A stretch of 64,000 nucleotides of DNA from Aquincola tertiaricarbonis (GCF_000969605.1 NZ_JZUE01000010.1:62001-126000), one strand, 5' to 3'; counted from the stretch's first letter, positions 16,875 to 27,155 are shown. Notes: generated by a model from the letters alone, not told the origin. Translations and numbers: made by a program.

Positions 16875-19166
16875 TCAGCGGGCCAGCCGCAGCGAGTTGC
16901 CGATCACCAGCAGCGAGCTGAGCGCCATGCCCAGGCCCGAGGCCCAGGGCGGCATCAGGCCCACCACCGCCAGCGGCACGCAGGCCGCGTTGTACAGGCC
17001 AGCCCACAGCATGTTCTGCCGCACCACCCGCATCGTGTGCTGCGCCAGGCGGCGGGCGTCGGCCACATCGGCCAGGCGGTTGGAGACCACCACCGCATCG
17101 GCATGGCTGCGGGCCACCAGCGCACCTTCGCCCATCGCAAAGGAGACGTCGGCCTGGGCCAGCACCGGTGCATCGTTCAGGCCATCGCCCAGCATGGCCA
17201 CGCGCTGGTCCTGCTGCTGCGCCTGGCGCAGCGCGGCCAGCTTGTCTTCGGGCTGCAGGCCGCGCTGCTGCGTGCCGGCCGCGGAGGCTGCCACCTGCAG
17301 GCCCAGCCGGGCCGCCATGGCGGCGGCCCGCTCGGGCGAATCACCGGACAGCAGCGTCAGCGTCACGCCGTCGGCCTGCAGCTGGCGCAGCGCCGGCTCC
17401 ACGCCGGCACGCAGTCGTTCGGCGAAGAGCAGGCGCAGCAGCGGCCGGCCTTCGCAGCCCAGCCACACCTCGGGGTCGGGCGAGGGCGCGGCATCGGCAG
17501 CGCCGACGAAGGCGGCCGATCCCAGCCGCCATTCGCGGCCCTCGTCGTCCTGTGCCTGCAGGCCCTGGCCCGGCCGCTCCTGCACCGCCTGCCAGGCGAA
17601 GGCCTCCGGTCCGCGGCCCTCCGCGGCCAGGGCGGCCGACAGCGGATGGCTGGACCAGCCCGCCAGCGAGGCGGCCCGTGCCCGCAGCTCGGATGCGCTG
17701 CCCCAGGCGGGCGCCCCGGGCTGCAGTTGTGCTTCGCTGCAGCGCAGGCTGCCTTCGGTCAAGGTGCCGGTCTTGTCGAGGAACAGGTGGCGCACCTGGG
17801 CCAGCGTCTCCAGCGCATCCAGCCGGCGCAGCAGCACGCCGCGGCGGGCGAGCGTGCCCGCGGCAGCCAGCAGGGCCGAAGGCGCGGCCAGCGACAGCGC
17901 GCAGGGGCAGGTGACCACCAGCACCGACACCGCCACCCACACCGCGCGTGAAGGATCGATGAACCACCAGGCCAGCGCCGAACCTGCGGCCAGCAGCATG
18001 ACCACCGCCAGGAAGGGGCCAGCCCAGCGGTCGGCGCTGCGGGCCAGCGAGGGCCGCTGCGACAGGGCCTGCCGCATCAGCGCGACGATGGCCTCGTGGC
18101 GGGTGTCGGCGCCCACACGCTCCACCCGCATCTCCACCGGCGCCTGCAGGTTCAGGCTGCCGGCCACCACCGCATCGCCCGCCTGCTTGGGCACGGGGCG
18201 GGATTCACCGCTGAGCAGGGCCTCGTCGGCCTGCGTGCTACCGCGGGTGAGCACGCCGTCGGCCGCGAAGGCCTGGCCGGCCGGCACGCGCAGCACGTCG
18301 CCCGCGGCCACGCGCTGGGCGCTCACCGTCTCGGTGCTGCCGTCGGCGCGCACCCGCAGCACGGCGGTGGGCAACTGGCCGATGGAGGCTTCCAGCGACT
18401 CGGCCGCGCGGTGGCGCGCCGCCATCTCCAGCCAGCGGCCACCCAGCAGGAAGGCGACGAACATGGTGATGGAGTCGAAGTACACGTCGTGGCCGAAGAG
18501 GCCGCCGGGATCGAAGGCGGCGCCGCTGCTGGCCACGAAGCCCACCGCCACGCCGATGGCCACCGGCGCATCCATGCCGATGCGGCCCTGCCGCGCGGCG
18601 CGCCAGGCGCCGGTGAAGAAGGGCGCGGCCGAGAACCACAGCACCGGCAGCGTCAGCAGCCAGCTGGCCCAGTCCAGCAGCTGCTTGAGGTCGGGCGCCA
18701 GCTCGCCGGCCGCCGCAAAGTACGCCGGCGCGGCCATCATCATGATCTGCATCGAGCAGAAGGCCGCCACGAACAGGCGCCAGGTGGCGCTGCGGCGCTC
18801 GGTCAGCCGCTGGGCGCGGGCGCCGGCGGCGGTGTCGGGGGCGGCGCCATAACCGGCACGCTGCACCGCGTCCACCAGGGCCGAGGCGCTGGTGGCGGCC
18901 ACGTCCCAGCGCACGCTGGCACGCTGGGCGGCGCCATTGACGCTGGCCGAGAGCACGCCGGGCACCTGGCGCAAGGCGTTTTCGATGATGCTGGCGCAGC
19001 TGCCGCAGTGCAGGCCGCTCAAGCACAAGGCGCTTTCGGCCACCCGGCGCCCGTCCGCGTCGGCGGAGAACGAGGTGAACGCCCGCAGCTCGAGCGGGTC
19101 GTCCAGGGTGGCGAGAAGGGGCGGCGCCGCGAAGCCGGGCGCCGCTGCCGCAGCGGCTTCGGTCAT
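16875..19166 (-). CDS. ccoI: Copper-translocating P-type ATPase CcoI/FixI
   Basis: 763 residues. There is an N-terminal heavy-metal-associated domain with CLSGLHCGSCASIIENAL (C-x2-C). About eight membrane helices include the CPC copper motif in VTCPCALSLAAPSALL. The P-type phosphorylation site is DKTGTLTEG, and the hinge is MLGDGLNDAPVLAQADVSFAMGEG. CcoI exports Cu(I) from the cytoplasm to the periplasm for building the CuB site of cbb3 oxidase. The gene lies upstream of ccoS and has its own FNR-like site about 36 nt before the start. Confidence 0.95.
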   Translation of the reverse strand: MTEAAAAAAPGFAAPPLLATLDDPLELRAFTSFSADADGRRVAESALCLSGLHCGSCASIIENALRQVPGVLSASVNGAAQRASVRWDVAATSASALVDAVQRAGYGAAPDTAAGARAQRLTERRSATWRLFVAAFCSMQIMMMAAPAYFAAAGELAPDLKQLLDWASWLLTLPVLWFSAAPFFTGAWRAARQGRIGMDAPVAIGVAVGFVASSGAAFDPGGLFGHDVYFDSITMFVAFLLGGRWLEMAARHRAAESLEASIGQLPTAVLRVRADGSTETVSAQRVAAGDVLRVPAGQAFAADGVLTRGSTQADEALLSGESRPVPKQAGDAVVAGSLNLQAPVEMRVERVGADTRHEAIVALMRQALSQRPSLARSADRWAGPFLAVVMLLAAGSALAWWFIDPSRAVWVAVSVLVVTCPCALSLAAPSALLAAAGTLARRGVLLRRLDALETLAQVRHLFLDKTGTLTEGSLRCSEAQLQPGAPAWGSASELRARAASLAGWSSHPLSAALAAEGRGPEAFAWQAVQERPGQGLQAQDDEGREWRLGSAAFVGAADAAPSPDPEVWLGCEGRPLLRLLFAERLRAGVEPALRQLQADGVTLTLLSGDSPERAAAMAARLGLQVAASAAGTQQRGLQPEDKLAALRQAQQQDQRVAMLGDGLNDAPVLAQADVSFAMGEGALVARSHADAVVVSNRLADVADARRLAQHTMRVVRQNMLWAGLYNAACVPLAVVGLMPPWASGLGMALSSLLVIGNSLRLAR

Positions 19167-19201
19167 GGCCGGGAATGTAGGCGGCGGGCCGCGGGGGCGG
19201 C

Positions 19202-19215
19202 ATGACCTGGATCAA
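19202..19215. promoter_or_regulatory. FNR-box-like site upstream of ccoI
   Basis: Read toward ccoI the site is TTGATCCAGGTCAT: a perfect TTGAT half and a near-consensus second half (GTCAT against ATCAA). It begins 36 nt before the ccoI ATG. Confidence 0.6.
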
Positions 19216-19270
19216 GCCGGGGCGGTCTGGGTGGGACTGGGCCCTGTTCGGCTTCTTGTTCGGGAGATCG

Positions 19271-19337
19271 GGCTTGTGGATGGGCTCCATCTGCCTGATT
19301 GGCGCGGGAGGGCTTATGGATGGTCTCCATGCGCCTG
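19271..19337. repeat. Two 27-nt direct repeats at a 40-nt period
   Basis: Copies at 19271-19297 and 19311-19337 share GGCTT-TGGATGG-CTCCAT--GCCTG with a few differences. Each contains an ATGG-nnn-CCAT hairpin. They lie in the ccoI-argG spacer, between the FNR-like site and the inverted repeats. No function is known to me. Confidence 0.6.
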
Positions 19338-19363
19338 TGCGCCGCGGGCGGGCGGGGCGCTGG

Positions 19364-19426
19364 CCTCCGGGACTGTCCCCCGGCCCCAGCCTTGGGGCTG
19401 GGACCTCCTCCTCTTATGTCCCTGCG
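19364..19426 (+). repeat. Left copy of a structured 62-nt inverted repeat
   Basis: This copy starts CCTCCGGGACTGTCCCCCGGC, as does the reverse complement of 19570-19630, and both end in ATGTCCCTGCG. Between the shared flanks is a 7-bp hairpin CCCAGCC-TTG-GGCTGGG-like stem. The other copy has a different stem sequence that is still fully paired. Confidence 0.75.
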
Positions 19427-19569
19427 CCCAGCACGCCACCCTCCCGCGTGGGGCTCGCTGCCGCCTAGGCTGCACACACCTCGCAGGCGCCTCGGTCTAC
19501 AGGCGCCCCGCCGTTCAACGGCATTTCAGCGCGAGCAGCCGCCCGGGTCGGGGCCGGCGGGGTGCTTGC
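19427..19569. other. Spacer between the paired repeats, no gene seen
   Basis: 143 nt between the inverted arms. Reading frames crossing it have unnatural composition and no ribosome binding site. It contains small inverted repeats around GGCGCCTCGGTCTACAGGCGCC-like sequence at about 19486-19508, but no transposase, tRNA or recognisable RNA. Confidence 0.4.
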
Positions 19570-19630
19570 CGCAGGGACATCAAGGAGGAGGCTTGGGCCG
19601 CAGGCCCAAGCCGGGGGACAGTCCCGGAGG
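19570..19630 (-). repeat. Right copy of the structured 62-nt inverted repeat
   Basis: Inverted relative to the left copy. Read on the minus strand it has the same flanks and an 8-bp central hairpin CTTGGGCC-TGC-GGCCCAAG. It begins 35 nt downstream of the argG stop codon and could also act as the argG terminator, though it lacks a T-tract. Confidence 0.75.
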
Positions 19631-19665
19631 TAAGTACCCCGCTGGCCCAGCGCAACAGAAAGCGA

Positions 19666-21117
<1,452 letters not shown>

Positions 21118-21153
21118 CTACTGCGCAGGAGCGCAGCCCTACAGTCCACCCCT

Positions 21154-21999
21154 ATGGCCTCCATACCCGTCGACATCATCGAAGAAGGCACCGGCCCCGA
21201 CACCATCGTGATGGTGCACGGCTGGCCCGACACGCATCACCTGTGGGACCCGCAGGTCGCCGCCTTCAAGGCGCACTACCGTTGCGTGCGCTTCACGCTG
21301 CCGGGCTTCGACATCACGCGGCCGATCGACCGCGCCTACAGCCTGGACGAAGTGATCGACACCTTGCGCGCCGTGATCGACCAGGTGAGCCCCGGCCGCC
21401 CGGTGATCCTGCTGGTGCACGACTGGGGCTGCTTCTTCGGCTACCAGTACCTGATGCGCCATCCCGACCGCGTCAAGCGCCTCGTCGGCGTGGACATCGG
21501 CGATGCCGGCTCGCACCACAACCTGAAGGAGATGGGCGCCAAGGGCAAGCTGGGCGCGGTGGCCTACCAGCTCACGCTGGCCACCGCCTGGAAGCTGCGC
21601 GGCAGCGTGGGCGATGCCATCGCGCGGCGCACCGCGAAGCTGTTCCGGGCGCCGGCGCCGCAGGCGCGCATCGGCGCGCAGATGGGCTACCCGTATGCGG
21701 TGCAGTGGTTCAAGGAGGCGGGCGGCTTCGGCCGGCCGCGGGCCTTCGTGCCGCCGTGCCCGATGCTGTTCTTCTACGGCCAGCGCAAGCCGTTCATGTT
21801 CCACTCCCGCGCCTGGGCGGAAAAGCTGGCTGCGCAGCCGGGCAACCGCGTGGTGGGCCTGCCCACCGGCCACTGGGTCATGGTGGGCCGGCCGGCCGAG
21901 TTCAACGCAGCGGTGTTGGACTGGCTGGCCTCCCGCGCGGCGGCGCCTGCCGCGACGGCGGCGGGGCCGTTGCCCGAAGCAGCCGCCCCTCGATCGTGA
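21154..21999 (+). CDS. Alpha/beta hydrolase (epoxide hydrolase/haloalkane dehalogenase-like)
   Basis: 281 residues. The oxyanion region is HGWPDTHHLWD. The nucleophile elbow is VHDWGCFFGY with aspartate D90, as in epoxide hydrolases and haloalkane dehalogenases rather than serine esterases. A late catalytic histidine lies in PTGHWVM. The cap region (residues 130-190) is basic. The substrate cannot be told from sequence. A C-terminal A/P-rich tail of about 20 residues extends into the convergent ybhN-like gene, giving a 98-nt antisense overlap. Confidence 0.82.
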   Translation: MASIPVDIIEEGTGPDTIVMVHGWPDTHHLWDPQVAAFKAHYRCVRFTLPGFDITRPIDRAYSLDEVIDTLRAVIDQVSPGRPVILLVHDWGCFFGYQYLMRHPDRVKRLVGVDIGDAGSHHNLKEMGAKGKLGAVAYQLTLATAWKLRGSVGDAIARRTAKLFRAPAPQARIGAQMGYPYAVQWFKEAGGFGRPRAFVPPCPMLFFYGQRKPFMFHSRAWAEKLAAQPGNRVVGLPTGHWVMVGRPAEFNAAVLDWLASRAAAPAATAAGPLPEAAAPRS

Positions 22000-22939
22000 G
22001 GTGCAGCACCGTGGCCACCGCCAGCGGCACCAGGTAGTACATGCCGCGGTAGATCAGCAGCGCGGCCAGCAGCTCGCCGGCCGGCATGCGGTCGGACAAC
22101 AGTGCCACGAACACCGCCTCCAGCACGCCCAGGCCGGCCGGCACATGGGTCACCACGCCGGCGATGGCGGCGATGAGCAGCACGCCCAGCACGGTGGGGT
22201 AGCCGATGCGCTGGTCCAGCAGGGTCCACACCATGGCGCCCATCAGCATCCAGTTGGTGCAGGACATCAGCACCTGCAGCAGCGCCATGCGGCCGGTGGG
22301 CAGCGGCAGCTCATGCCCGCGCAGCACCAGCAGCCGGCGCTTGGACAGGAAGCAGGCCGCCAGGTAGCCCAGGCCGGCCAGCACCAGCAGGCCGCCCAGC
22401 ACCTGCAGCGTGGGCTCGGCGATGCGCCAGTTGGGCGGGATCTCCAGCAGGCCGGAAGCGAAGATGGCGCCGGCCAGCAGCAGGTAACCCAACCAGTTGG
22501 TGAGCATGCTCACGCCCAGGATGCGGCCGATGCTCGCGTTGTCCAGCCCCAGCCGCGAATAGAGGCGGAAGCGGAAGCCCACGCCGCCCACCAGCGAGCC
22601 CATGTTCAGGTTGAACGCGTAGCTGATGAAGGTGGTGAGCATCACCGTGGCGGTGGGCAGCGTGTGGCCGGTGTAGCGCCGGCCCAGCAGGTCGAAGCTG
22701 CTGTACAGCAGGTGGCTGCAGGCGCCCAGCAGCGCGGCCAGCAGCAGGCCTTCCACCGGATGGCTGGCCGCTGCCTGCCACACCTCGCTCCAGTCGATGG
22801 TGCGCGCCTGGTGCACGATGAGCCACAGCACCGCGCCGAAGAACAGCAGCGTGACGATGCGCTTGGCCCAGGGCCACCAGGCGCGGGCGGCCAGGCCGGT
22901 TGCTTCGGGGGATGCCACGGCTGCGGCCTCCTGCGTCAC
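21902..22939 (-). CDS. YbhN-like lysylphosphatidylglycerol synthase-type membrane protein
   Basis: 345 residues from the GTG at 22939, which overlaps the clsB stop (GTGA). Eight or so transmembrane segments, with the UPF0104/LPG synthase transmembrane motifs SYAFNLNMGSLVGGVGFRFRLYSRLGL and THVPAGLGVLEAVFVALL. The protein lacks the C-terminal aminoacyl-transferase domain of MprF. In E. coli, ybhN lies with clsB (ybhO) and ybhP, and the same order is present here. Its molecular role is unknown; membrane-lipid handling is suggested by the operon. The R/P-rich C-terminus is unusual and is antisense to the hydrolase end. Confidence 0.85.
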   Translation of the reverse strand: MTQEAAAVASPEATGLAARAWWPWAKRIVTLLFFGAVLWLIVHQARTIDWSEVWQAAASHPVEGLLLAALLGACSHLLYSSFDLLGRRYTGHTLPTATVMLTTFISYAFNLNMGSLVGGVGFRFRLYSRLGLDNASIGRILGVSMLTNWLGYLLLAGAIFASGLLEIPPNWRIAEPTLQVLGGLLVLAGLGYLAACFLSKRRLLVLRGHELPLPTGRMALLQVLMSCTNWMLMGAMVWTLLDQRIGYPTVLGVLLIAAIAGVVTHVPAGLGVLEAVFVALLSDRMPAGELLAALLIYRGMYYLVPLAVATVLHLTIEGRLLRATAPPPSRQAPPRGRPASPTPLR

Positions 22940-24123
22940 AGCCGCAGCGGTGCCACCGCGGGCCGGGTGAGCTGGGGCAGCCGCGGCGCCCAACGCGGGA
23001 ACTTGCGGATGAAGTGGAAGACCAGGTAGCTCCGCACCATCGACCACAGGCTGGGCTGTTCGATCTGCGCCGCGTCCACTTCCTTGCAGGCGTTGTCCAT
23101 CAGGTGCTTCAGCCGGCCATGCAGCACCTGGTTGAAGTTGCGGTCGCGGATGACGACGTTGGCTTCCAGGTTCAGCGACAGGCTCAGCGGATCCAGGTTG
23201 CTGGAACCCACGGTGGACCATTCCTCATCCACCAGCGCCACCTTGCCGTGCAGCGGCCGCTCGCAGTATTCGAAGATGCGCACGCCGGCCTTCAGCAGGT
23301 TGGCGTACAGCGTCTCCGCGGCGGCCTTGGCAATGGGCATGTCGGGCTCGCCCTGCAGGATGAGCACCACCTCCACGCCGCGGCGGGCGGCATTGCGCAG
23401 CTCGCGGATGAAGCGGTAACCGGGGAAGAAATACGCATTGGCGATGACCACCCGCTGCCGCGCCGAGCGGATGGCCGCGCGGTAGTGGCGCTCGATGTCG
23501 GTGGTGTGGTCGCGGTTGTCGCGGGTGATGAACATCGCCATCGCATCGCCCACCGCCTCCAGCGCCTTCTCGGCCTCGGGCTTGGCGCGGCGCAGCCAGC
23601 GGCGGCTGGGCTGCACCACGCGCGCGGCCGCGCGGGCAAAGGCATGGATGTGGCCGACGATGGGGCCTTCCACCTCCACCGCATAGTCCTGCTTGGCCTC
23701 GGGGCCGTAGTCAGCCAGGTGGTCGGCGGAATAGTTGATGCCGCCGACGAAGGCCCGCGCACCGTCCACCACCACGATCTTGCGGTGCATGCGGCGCAGC
23801 ATGTTGGGCCGCCAGCCAAGGATGGAGGGCGCCGGGTCGAAGGAGCGCAGCACCACGCCGGCCTCGCGCAGCGGGTCGGTGAAGCTGGGGCCCAGGTCGG
23901 GCGAGCCGAAGCCGTCCACCAGCAGGTACACCTGCGCCCCATTGCGCGCGGCGCTCAGCAGCGCCTCGTGCAGGCCGCGGCCCACCTTGTCGTCGAACAG
24001 GATGAAGGTCTCGACATACACCTCCTGCCGGGCGGCGGCGATGGCCTCGAACACCCGGGGAAAGAAGGCCTCGCCGTTCTCCAGCAGCGAGAAGCGGTTG
24101 CCCGCCACCCAACGCGAGCTCAT
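22936..24123 (-). CDS. clsB: Cardiolipin synthase B (phospholipase D family)
   Basis: 395 residues. Two HKD phospholipase D motifs: H113-R-K115-(x4)-D120 in [10 protein letters not shown] followed by GGIN, and H292-G-K294-(x4)-D299 in [21 protein letters not shown]. There are no N-terminal membrane helices, which distinguishes ClsB from ClsA. ClsB makes cardiolipin or related lipids by phosphatidyl transfer at the inner membrane. Start chosen at the ATG overlapping the ybhP stop; the longer frame upstream is within ybhP. The middle gene of a ybhP-clsB-ybhN operon. Confidence 0.93.
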   Translation of the reverse strand: MSSRWVAGNRFSLLENGEAFFPRVFEAIAAARQEVYVETFILFDDKVGRGLHEALLSAARNGAQVYLLVDGFGSPDLGPSFTDPLREAGVVLRSFDPAPSILGWRPNMLRRMHRKIVVVDGARAFVGGINYSADHLADYGPEAKQDYAVEVEGPIVGHIHAFARAAARVVQPSRRWLRRAKPEAEKALEAVGDAMAMFITRDNRDHTTDIERHYRAAIRSARQRVVIANAYFFPGYRFIRELRNAARRGVEVVLILQGEPDMPIAKAAAETLYANLLKAGVRIFEYCERPLHGKVALVDEEWSTVGSSNLDPLSLSLNLEANVVIRDRNFNQVLHGRLKHLMDNACKEVDAAQIEQPSLWSMVRSYLVFHFIRKFPRWAPRLPQLTRPAVAPLRL

Positions 24124-24920
24124 ACCGCGATCTCCGCCGCCAGCGGCGCATGGTCCGACAGGTGGTTCCAGGGTTTCTTGGGCAGCACGATGGGCGCATG
24201 CACGCGCGCATTGCGCACGTAGATGCGGTCCAGCTGCAGCATCGGGAAGGCGGCCGGAAAGCTGCGGGCCGAGGCCCCGGTGGCATGCTGGTACACCTCG
24301 CGCAGGCCGGCGCGGGCCAGGATGTTGTGGGCGCGCACGCGCCAGTCGTTGAAGTCGCCGGCCACCACCACCGGTGCATCGTCCGGGATGTGCTTGTGCA
24401 TCATCTGGCACAGCAGCTGCAGCTGCTTGACGCGGTGGCGCTCCTGCAGCCCCAGGTGCACGCAGATGGCATGCAGCGGCCGACCGTCGGGCAGCTTCAG
24501 CACGCAGTGCAGCAGACCGCGCTTTTCCGGCCCGGCGATGGAGACGTCCAGGTTCTCGTAGTGCGCGATCGGGTACTTGGACAGCACCGCATTGCCGTGG
24601 TGGCCATGCGGATAGACCGCGTTGCGGCCATAGGCGAACTCGGGCCAGATCTCGTCGGCCAGGAATTCGTAGTGCGGCGCATCCGGCCAGCCGGCCCAGC
24701 GGGTGGAGTGCCGGGTGTGGGTGCCCAGCACTTCCTGCAGGAACACCACGTCGGCGGACACCTGCCGCACCGCCTCGCGCAGTTCATGCAGGATGAAACG
24801 GCGGTTGAAGAAGGTGAAACCCTTGTGCGTGTTGACCGTCAGCACCCGCACGTTCACGGCTTCGGGCGCGGCGGTGGAAGGGGTATCGGTGGGGCGTGCT
24901 TCTGCAAGGGCGCTCATCAT
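24120..24920 (-). CDS. Endonuclease/exonuclease/phosphatase family protein (YbhP-like)
   Basis: 266 residues from the first of two adjacent ATGs (24920, 24917). The fold signature is [51 protein letters not shown] and the final [12 protein letters not shown], giving the expected N, E, H, D-x-N and D-H catalytic residues of Mg-dependent EEP enzymes. YbhP is grouped with clsB and ybhN in E. coli; a role as a phospholipid or phosphoester hydrolase is inferred from this. It heads the operon. Confidence 0.87.
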   Translation of the reverse strand: MMSALAEARPTDTPSTAAPEAVNVRVLTVNTHKGFTFFNRRFILHELREAVRQVSADVVFLQEVLGTHTRHSTRWAGWPDAPHYEFLADEIWPEFAYGRNAVYPHGHHGNAVLSKYPIAHYENLDVSIAGPEKRGLLHCVLKLPDGRPLHAICVHLGLQERHRVKQLQLLCQMMHKHIPDDAPVVVAGDFNDWRVRAHNILARAGLREVYQHATGASARSFPAAFPMLQLDRIYVRNARVHAPIVLPKKPWNHLSDHAPLAAEIAV

Positions 24921-25020
24921 CCCCAAGTTGTACCCAAGGGCCCCGGCGGCCGATGTAGGAAGACGCCCCGCCTGTGCGTGGCCGTTCTGCCGAAAGGCGC
25001 CGGGCGCGCCGCGCCGGCCT

Positions 25021-25695
25021 TCAGCGGGAGGCGGTACGCACCCAGGCCATGCGCTGGGGGCCGGCGCCGCCGTCGAACAGCGTGTCCAGCGGCCGCGTCT
25101 CGGGCAGCACGTACACGACGCTGCGGCTGCGGCCCAGATGCGGCGCGATCACCTCGCGGTAGAAGGCCACCGGCACCACCACGCAGCCCAGCGAGATGCG
25201 CCGGTCGCGCAGCCGGGGCGAGGCCAGGCGCTGCTCCCGCGCCTGCCGCGCCGGGCCGGGGCGCAGGCGGTGGATGGCGAAGGCGGCGTCGTAGTCCAGC
25301 CAGACGATGTCCTCGCCCTGGGCGTTGCGGCCGGGCTCGGCCTCGAAGCGGCCGGCGGGCGTGGTGCGTTCCTGGGGCGCCACCGCGCCGATCTGGGCCC
25401 GCTCGCCCACACCGGGCGTGCTGTCGTCGCCGGGTGCGAGGCCCAGCAGCACGGGCGTGCGCGCGATCTCGCGGCCCTGGCCGTCGAACACGCTGAGCAC
25501 CGCTTCGCGCTTGTCGACGATGGCGAATGGCATCCCGCGGTGGTCGCCGGCCTGCACGATGCGGCTCCAGGCCTGGGCGGTGTCATGGCTGGCCGACTGC
25601 GCGGCGGGGGTGAAGCAGGAGGCCGCCAGTGCGATCAGCACGGCGGCCAGGCAGGGGGTGGCTCGGGGCGCACGGCAACGGGGCGGCAACGGCAT
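25021..25695 (-). CDS. L,D-transpeptidase-like protein, copy 1
   Basis: 224 residues from the ATG at 25695. An N-terminal export signal ends near [10 protein letters not shown]. The catalytic domain has [14 protein letters not shown], the histidine H142 in FAIHRL and the cysteine C171 in [13 protein letters not shown]-transpeptidases normally have S/T-x-G-C-x-R/N; here the cysteine and glycine are kept but the residue after it is a valine run. It may attach or remodel peptidoglycan in the periplasm. It is clearly paralogous to the next gene upstream, from which it is separated by 99 nt. Confidence 0.72.
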   Translation of the reverse strand: MPLPPRCRAPRATPCLAAVLIALAASCFTPAAQSASHDTAQAWSRIVQAGDHRGMPFAIVDKREAVLSVFDGQGREIARTPVLLGLAPGDDSTPGVGERAQIGAVAPQERTTPAGRFEAEPGRNAQGEDIVWLDYDAAFAIHRLRPGPARQAREQRLASPRLRDRRISLGCVVVPVAFYREVIAPHLGRSRSVVYVLPETRPLDTLFDGGAGPQRMAWVRTASR

Positions 25696-25794
25696 CTGGC
25701 CTTCCGGTGGGGTACTGCGAAGCGGCGCCACGAAGGCGCCGGCGCGCATGGTACCCAGCCAAAAGCAAGGCCCAAGCCACCAAAAGGCTGCGGT

Positions 25795-26589
25795 TTACCC
25801 GGTGGTTCTGCCCAGTGCGGCGTGGCGGATGCGCACGTCGTAGGAGTGGAAGACGGCCTGCACCGGCCGGGTTTCGGGCAGCACGTACACCACCGCCTGC
25901 ATGCGGCGGAACAGCGGCTCGATGTGGGCGTCGAAGAAGGCCGCCGGCACGTTGATGCAGCCGTAGGAGATGCGGTTGTCCTCCGGCGTGGGGCTGGCCA
26001 GCCGCTCCAGGCGGCGTTCGGCGGCCACCAGCGGCCGTACGCGGTGCATGGAGACGGCGGCGTCATAGTCCACCCAGACGACGTCTTCGCCGGAGGTGTT
26101 GCTGCCGCGCTCGCCGATGAAACGGCCGGCCGGCGTGGTGCGTTCCTCGGGCTTGACCAGCGGGATCGGCCGGTCGCCGATGCCCGGCACCGAATCGTCG
26201 CCCACGGCCAGCCCCAGCAGCACCGGCGAAGCGCCGCTCAGCCGGCCCTGGGAGTCGAAGACGTAGACACGGGCCTGCTGCTTGTCGACCACCACGAAGG
26301 GCTTGCCGCCGTGGTCGTTCGCATCCACCGTCCAGTTGGCCACATGGCGGGCGGAAGGCGACGGCTGCTCGGCGCCGAAATCCGCCAGGCGCGGCGCGGC
26401 GACGGGTGCGGGCGCGGCTGACAGGGCGGCGGTGGGACCCGGTGCACCGGCTTGGGGCATCCGGGTGGCCAGGCCCAGCGGCGGCAGGGTGAGCACGCCG
26501 ATGGCGGCCGCGATCAGCAGGCCTCTGCGCACGCCGAAGGCCCACTCGCTGGCGGGAGGCGGGTTGCGGTCGGGGCGGCTGGACATCAT
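25795..26589 (-). CDS. L,D-transpeptidase-like protein, copy 2
   Basis: 264 residues, beginning at the first of two ATGs. A basic cytoplasmic start and one membrane helix (GLLIAAAIGVLTLPPLGLA) anchor it or serve as a signal, then a proline/alanine linker leads to the catalytic domain. Key residues are H182 in VSMHRV and C211 in NRISYGCINVP, a better match to the L,D-transpeptidase consensus than copy 1. About half of the domain is identical to copy 1 by eye (GEDxVWxDYDAA, [17 protein letters not shown]). Tandem duplication is the likely origin. Confidence 0.75.
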   Translation of the reverse strand: MMSSRPDRNPPPASEWAFGVRRGLLIAAAIGVLTLPPLGLATRMPQAGAPGPTAALSAAPAPVAAPRLADFGAEQPSPSARHVANWTVDANDHGGKPFVVVDKQQARVYVFDSQGRLSGASPVLLGLAVGDDSVPGIGDRPIPLVKPEERTTPAGRFIGERGSNTSGEDVVWVDYDAAVSMHRVRPLVAAERRLERLASPTPEDNRISYGCINVPAAFFDAHIEPLFRRMQAVVYVLPETRPVQAVFHSYDVRIRHAALGRTTG

Positions 26590-26687
26590 GGGGCGGATGT
26601 GGAGGCAGGGAGTACCGGCATTGAGCCGGCCCTCCCTGCAAGCCCGGCGCAGGCGCGCGGGCGGTTTGACGAGCAGCGCGGATGCGC

Positions 26688-27155
26688 TTAGTTGCGGTCG
26701 GCGCGGGCCGGACGCTGGTTCATCGTGCCGCTGGTGCTGCTGTCCATGCTGCTGCCGGTGGCGCCCGAGGTGGAGCCGGTGGCACCGGAGGTGCTGCCGC
26801 TGTTCATGCCGCCCGACGTCGTGCCGGTGGCGCCGACGCCGCCGTTCGTCGTCTGGTTGCTGTTGTTCTCTTGCGTGCCGGTGCCGCGCGGGTTGGTGTT
26901 GCTGTTCATCGTGCCGGCGTCGGTGCGGGCGCTGGGGGCGGCGGTGGAGCCGCTGGTGCTGCCCTGGCTCATCGTGGAGCCGGTGCTGCCCGAGGTCGTG
27001 TTGTTGGGCTGCACGCCGTTCTGGCTGCCGCTGCTCAGCTGGCTGTTGGTGGTGCCCGGCGTGGAGGTGGCGGAACCCTGTGCAACGGCCAGGCCGAAAG
27101 AGCCTGCCAGCGCGGTGGCGGCGATGATCGCGGTGATCGACTTCTTGGTGCTCAT
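26688..27155 (-). CDS. Secreted Ser/Thr/Gly/Asn-rich low-complexity protein
   Basis: 155 residues. A clean signal peptide (MSTKKSITAIIAATALAGSFGLAVAQ) is followed by about 125 residues almost entirely of G, S, T, N, A and Q. The mature part has loose repeats such as GSTSGATGSTSGATGSS, no cysteine, and few charged residues except the last eight (RPARADRN). A ribosome binding site (AGGAGT) precedes the ATG. Codon bias toward GC-rich third positions matches the neighbours, so it is likely a real gene. I know no function; an unstructured envelope or extracellular protein is a guess. It lies alone upstream of the transpeptidase pair. Confidence 0.6.
   Translation of the reverse strand: MSTKKSITAIIAATALAGSFGLAVAQGSATSTPGTTNSQLSSGSQNGVQPNNTTSGSTGSTMSQGSTSGSTAAPSARTDAGTMNSNTNPRGTGTQENNSNQTTNGGVGATGTTSGGMNSGSTSGATGSTSGATGSSMDSSTSGTMNQRPARADRN

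Noticed and set aside
19202-19468. An 88-codon plus-strand frame beginning MTWIKPGRSGWDW in the ccoI-argG spacer
   Set aside because: The start looks peptide-like, but there is no ribosome binding site, the ATG lies within the FNR-like site, and the second half is translated repeat sequence. I do not call it a gene.
19364-19630. Insertion sequence with terminal inverted repeats
   Set aside because: The interval is only 267 bp, encodes no transposase, and I see no target-site duplication. A miniature element remains possible but is not shown.
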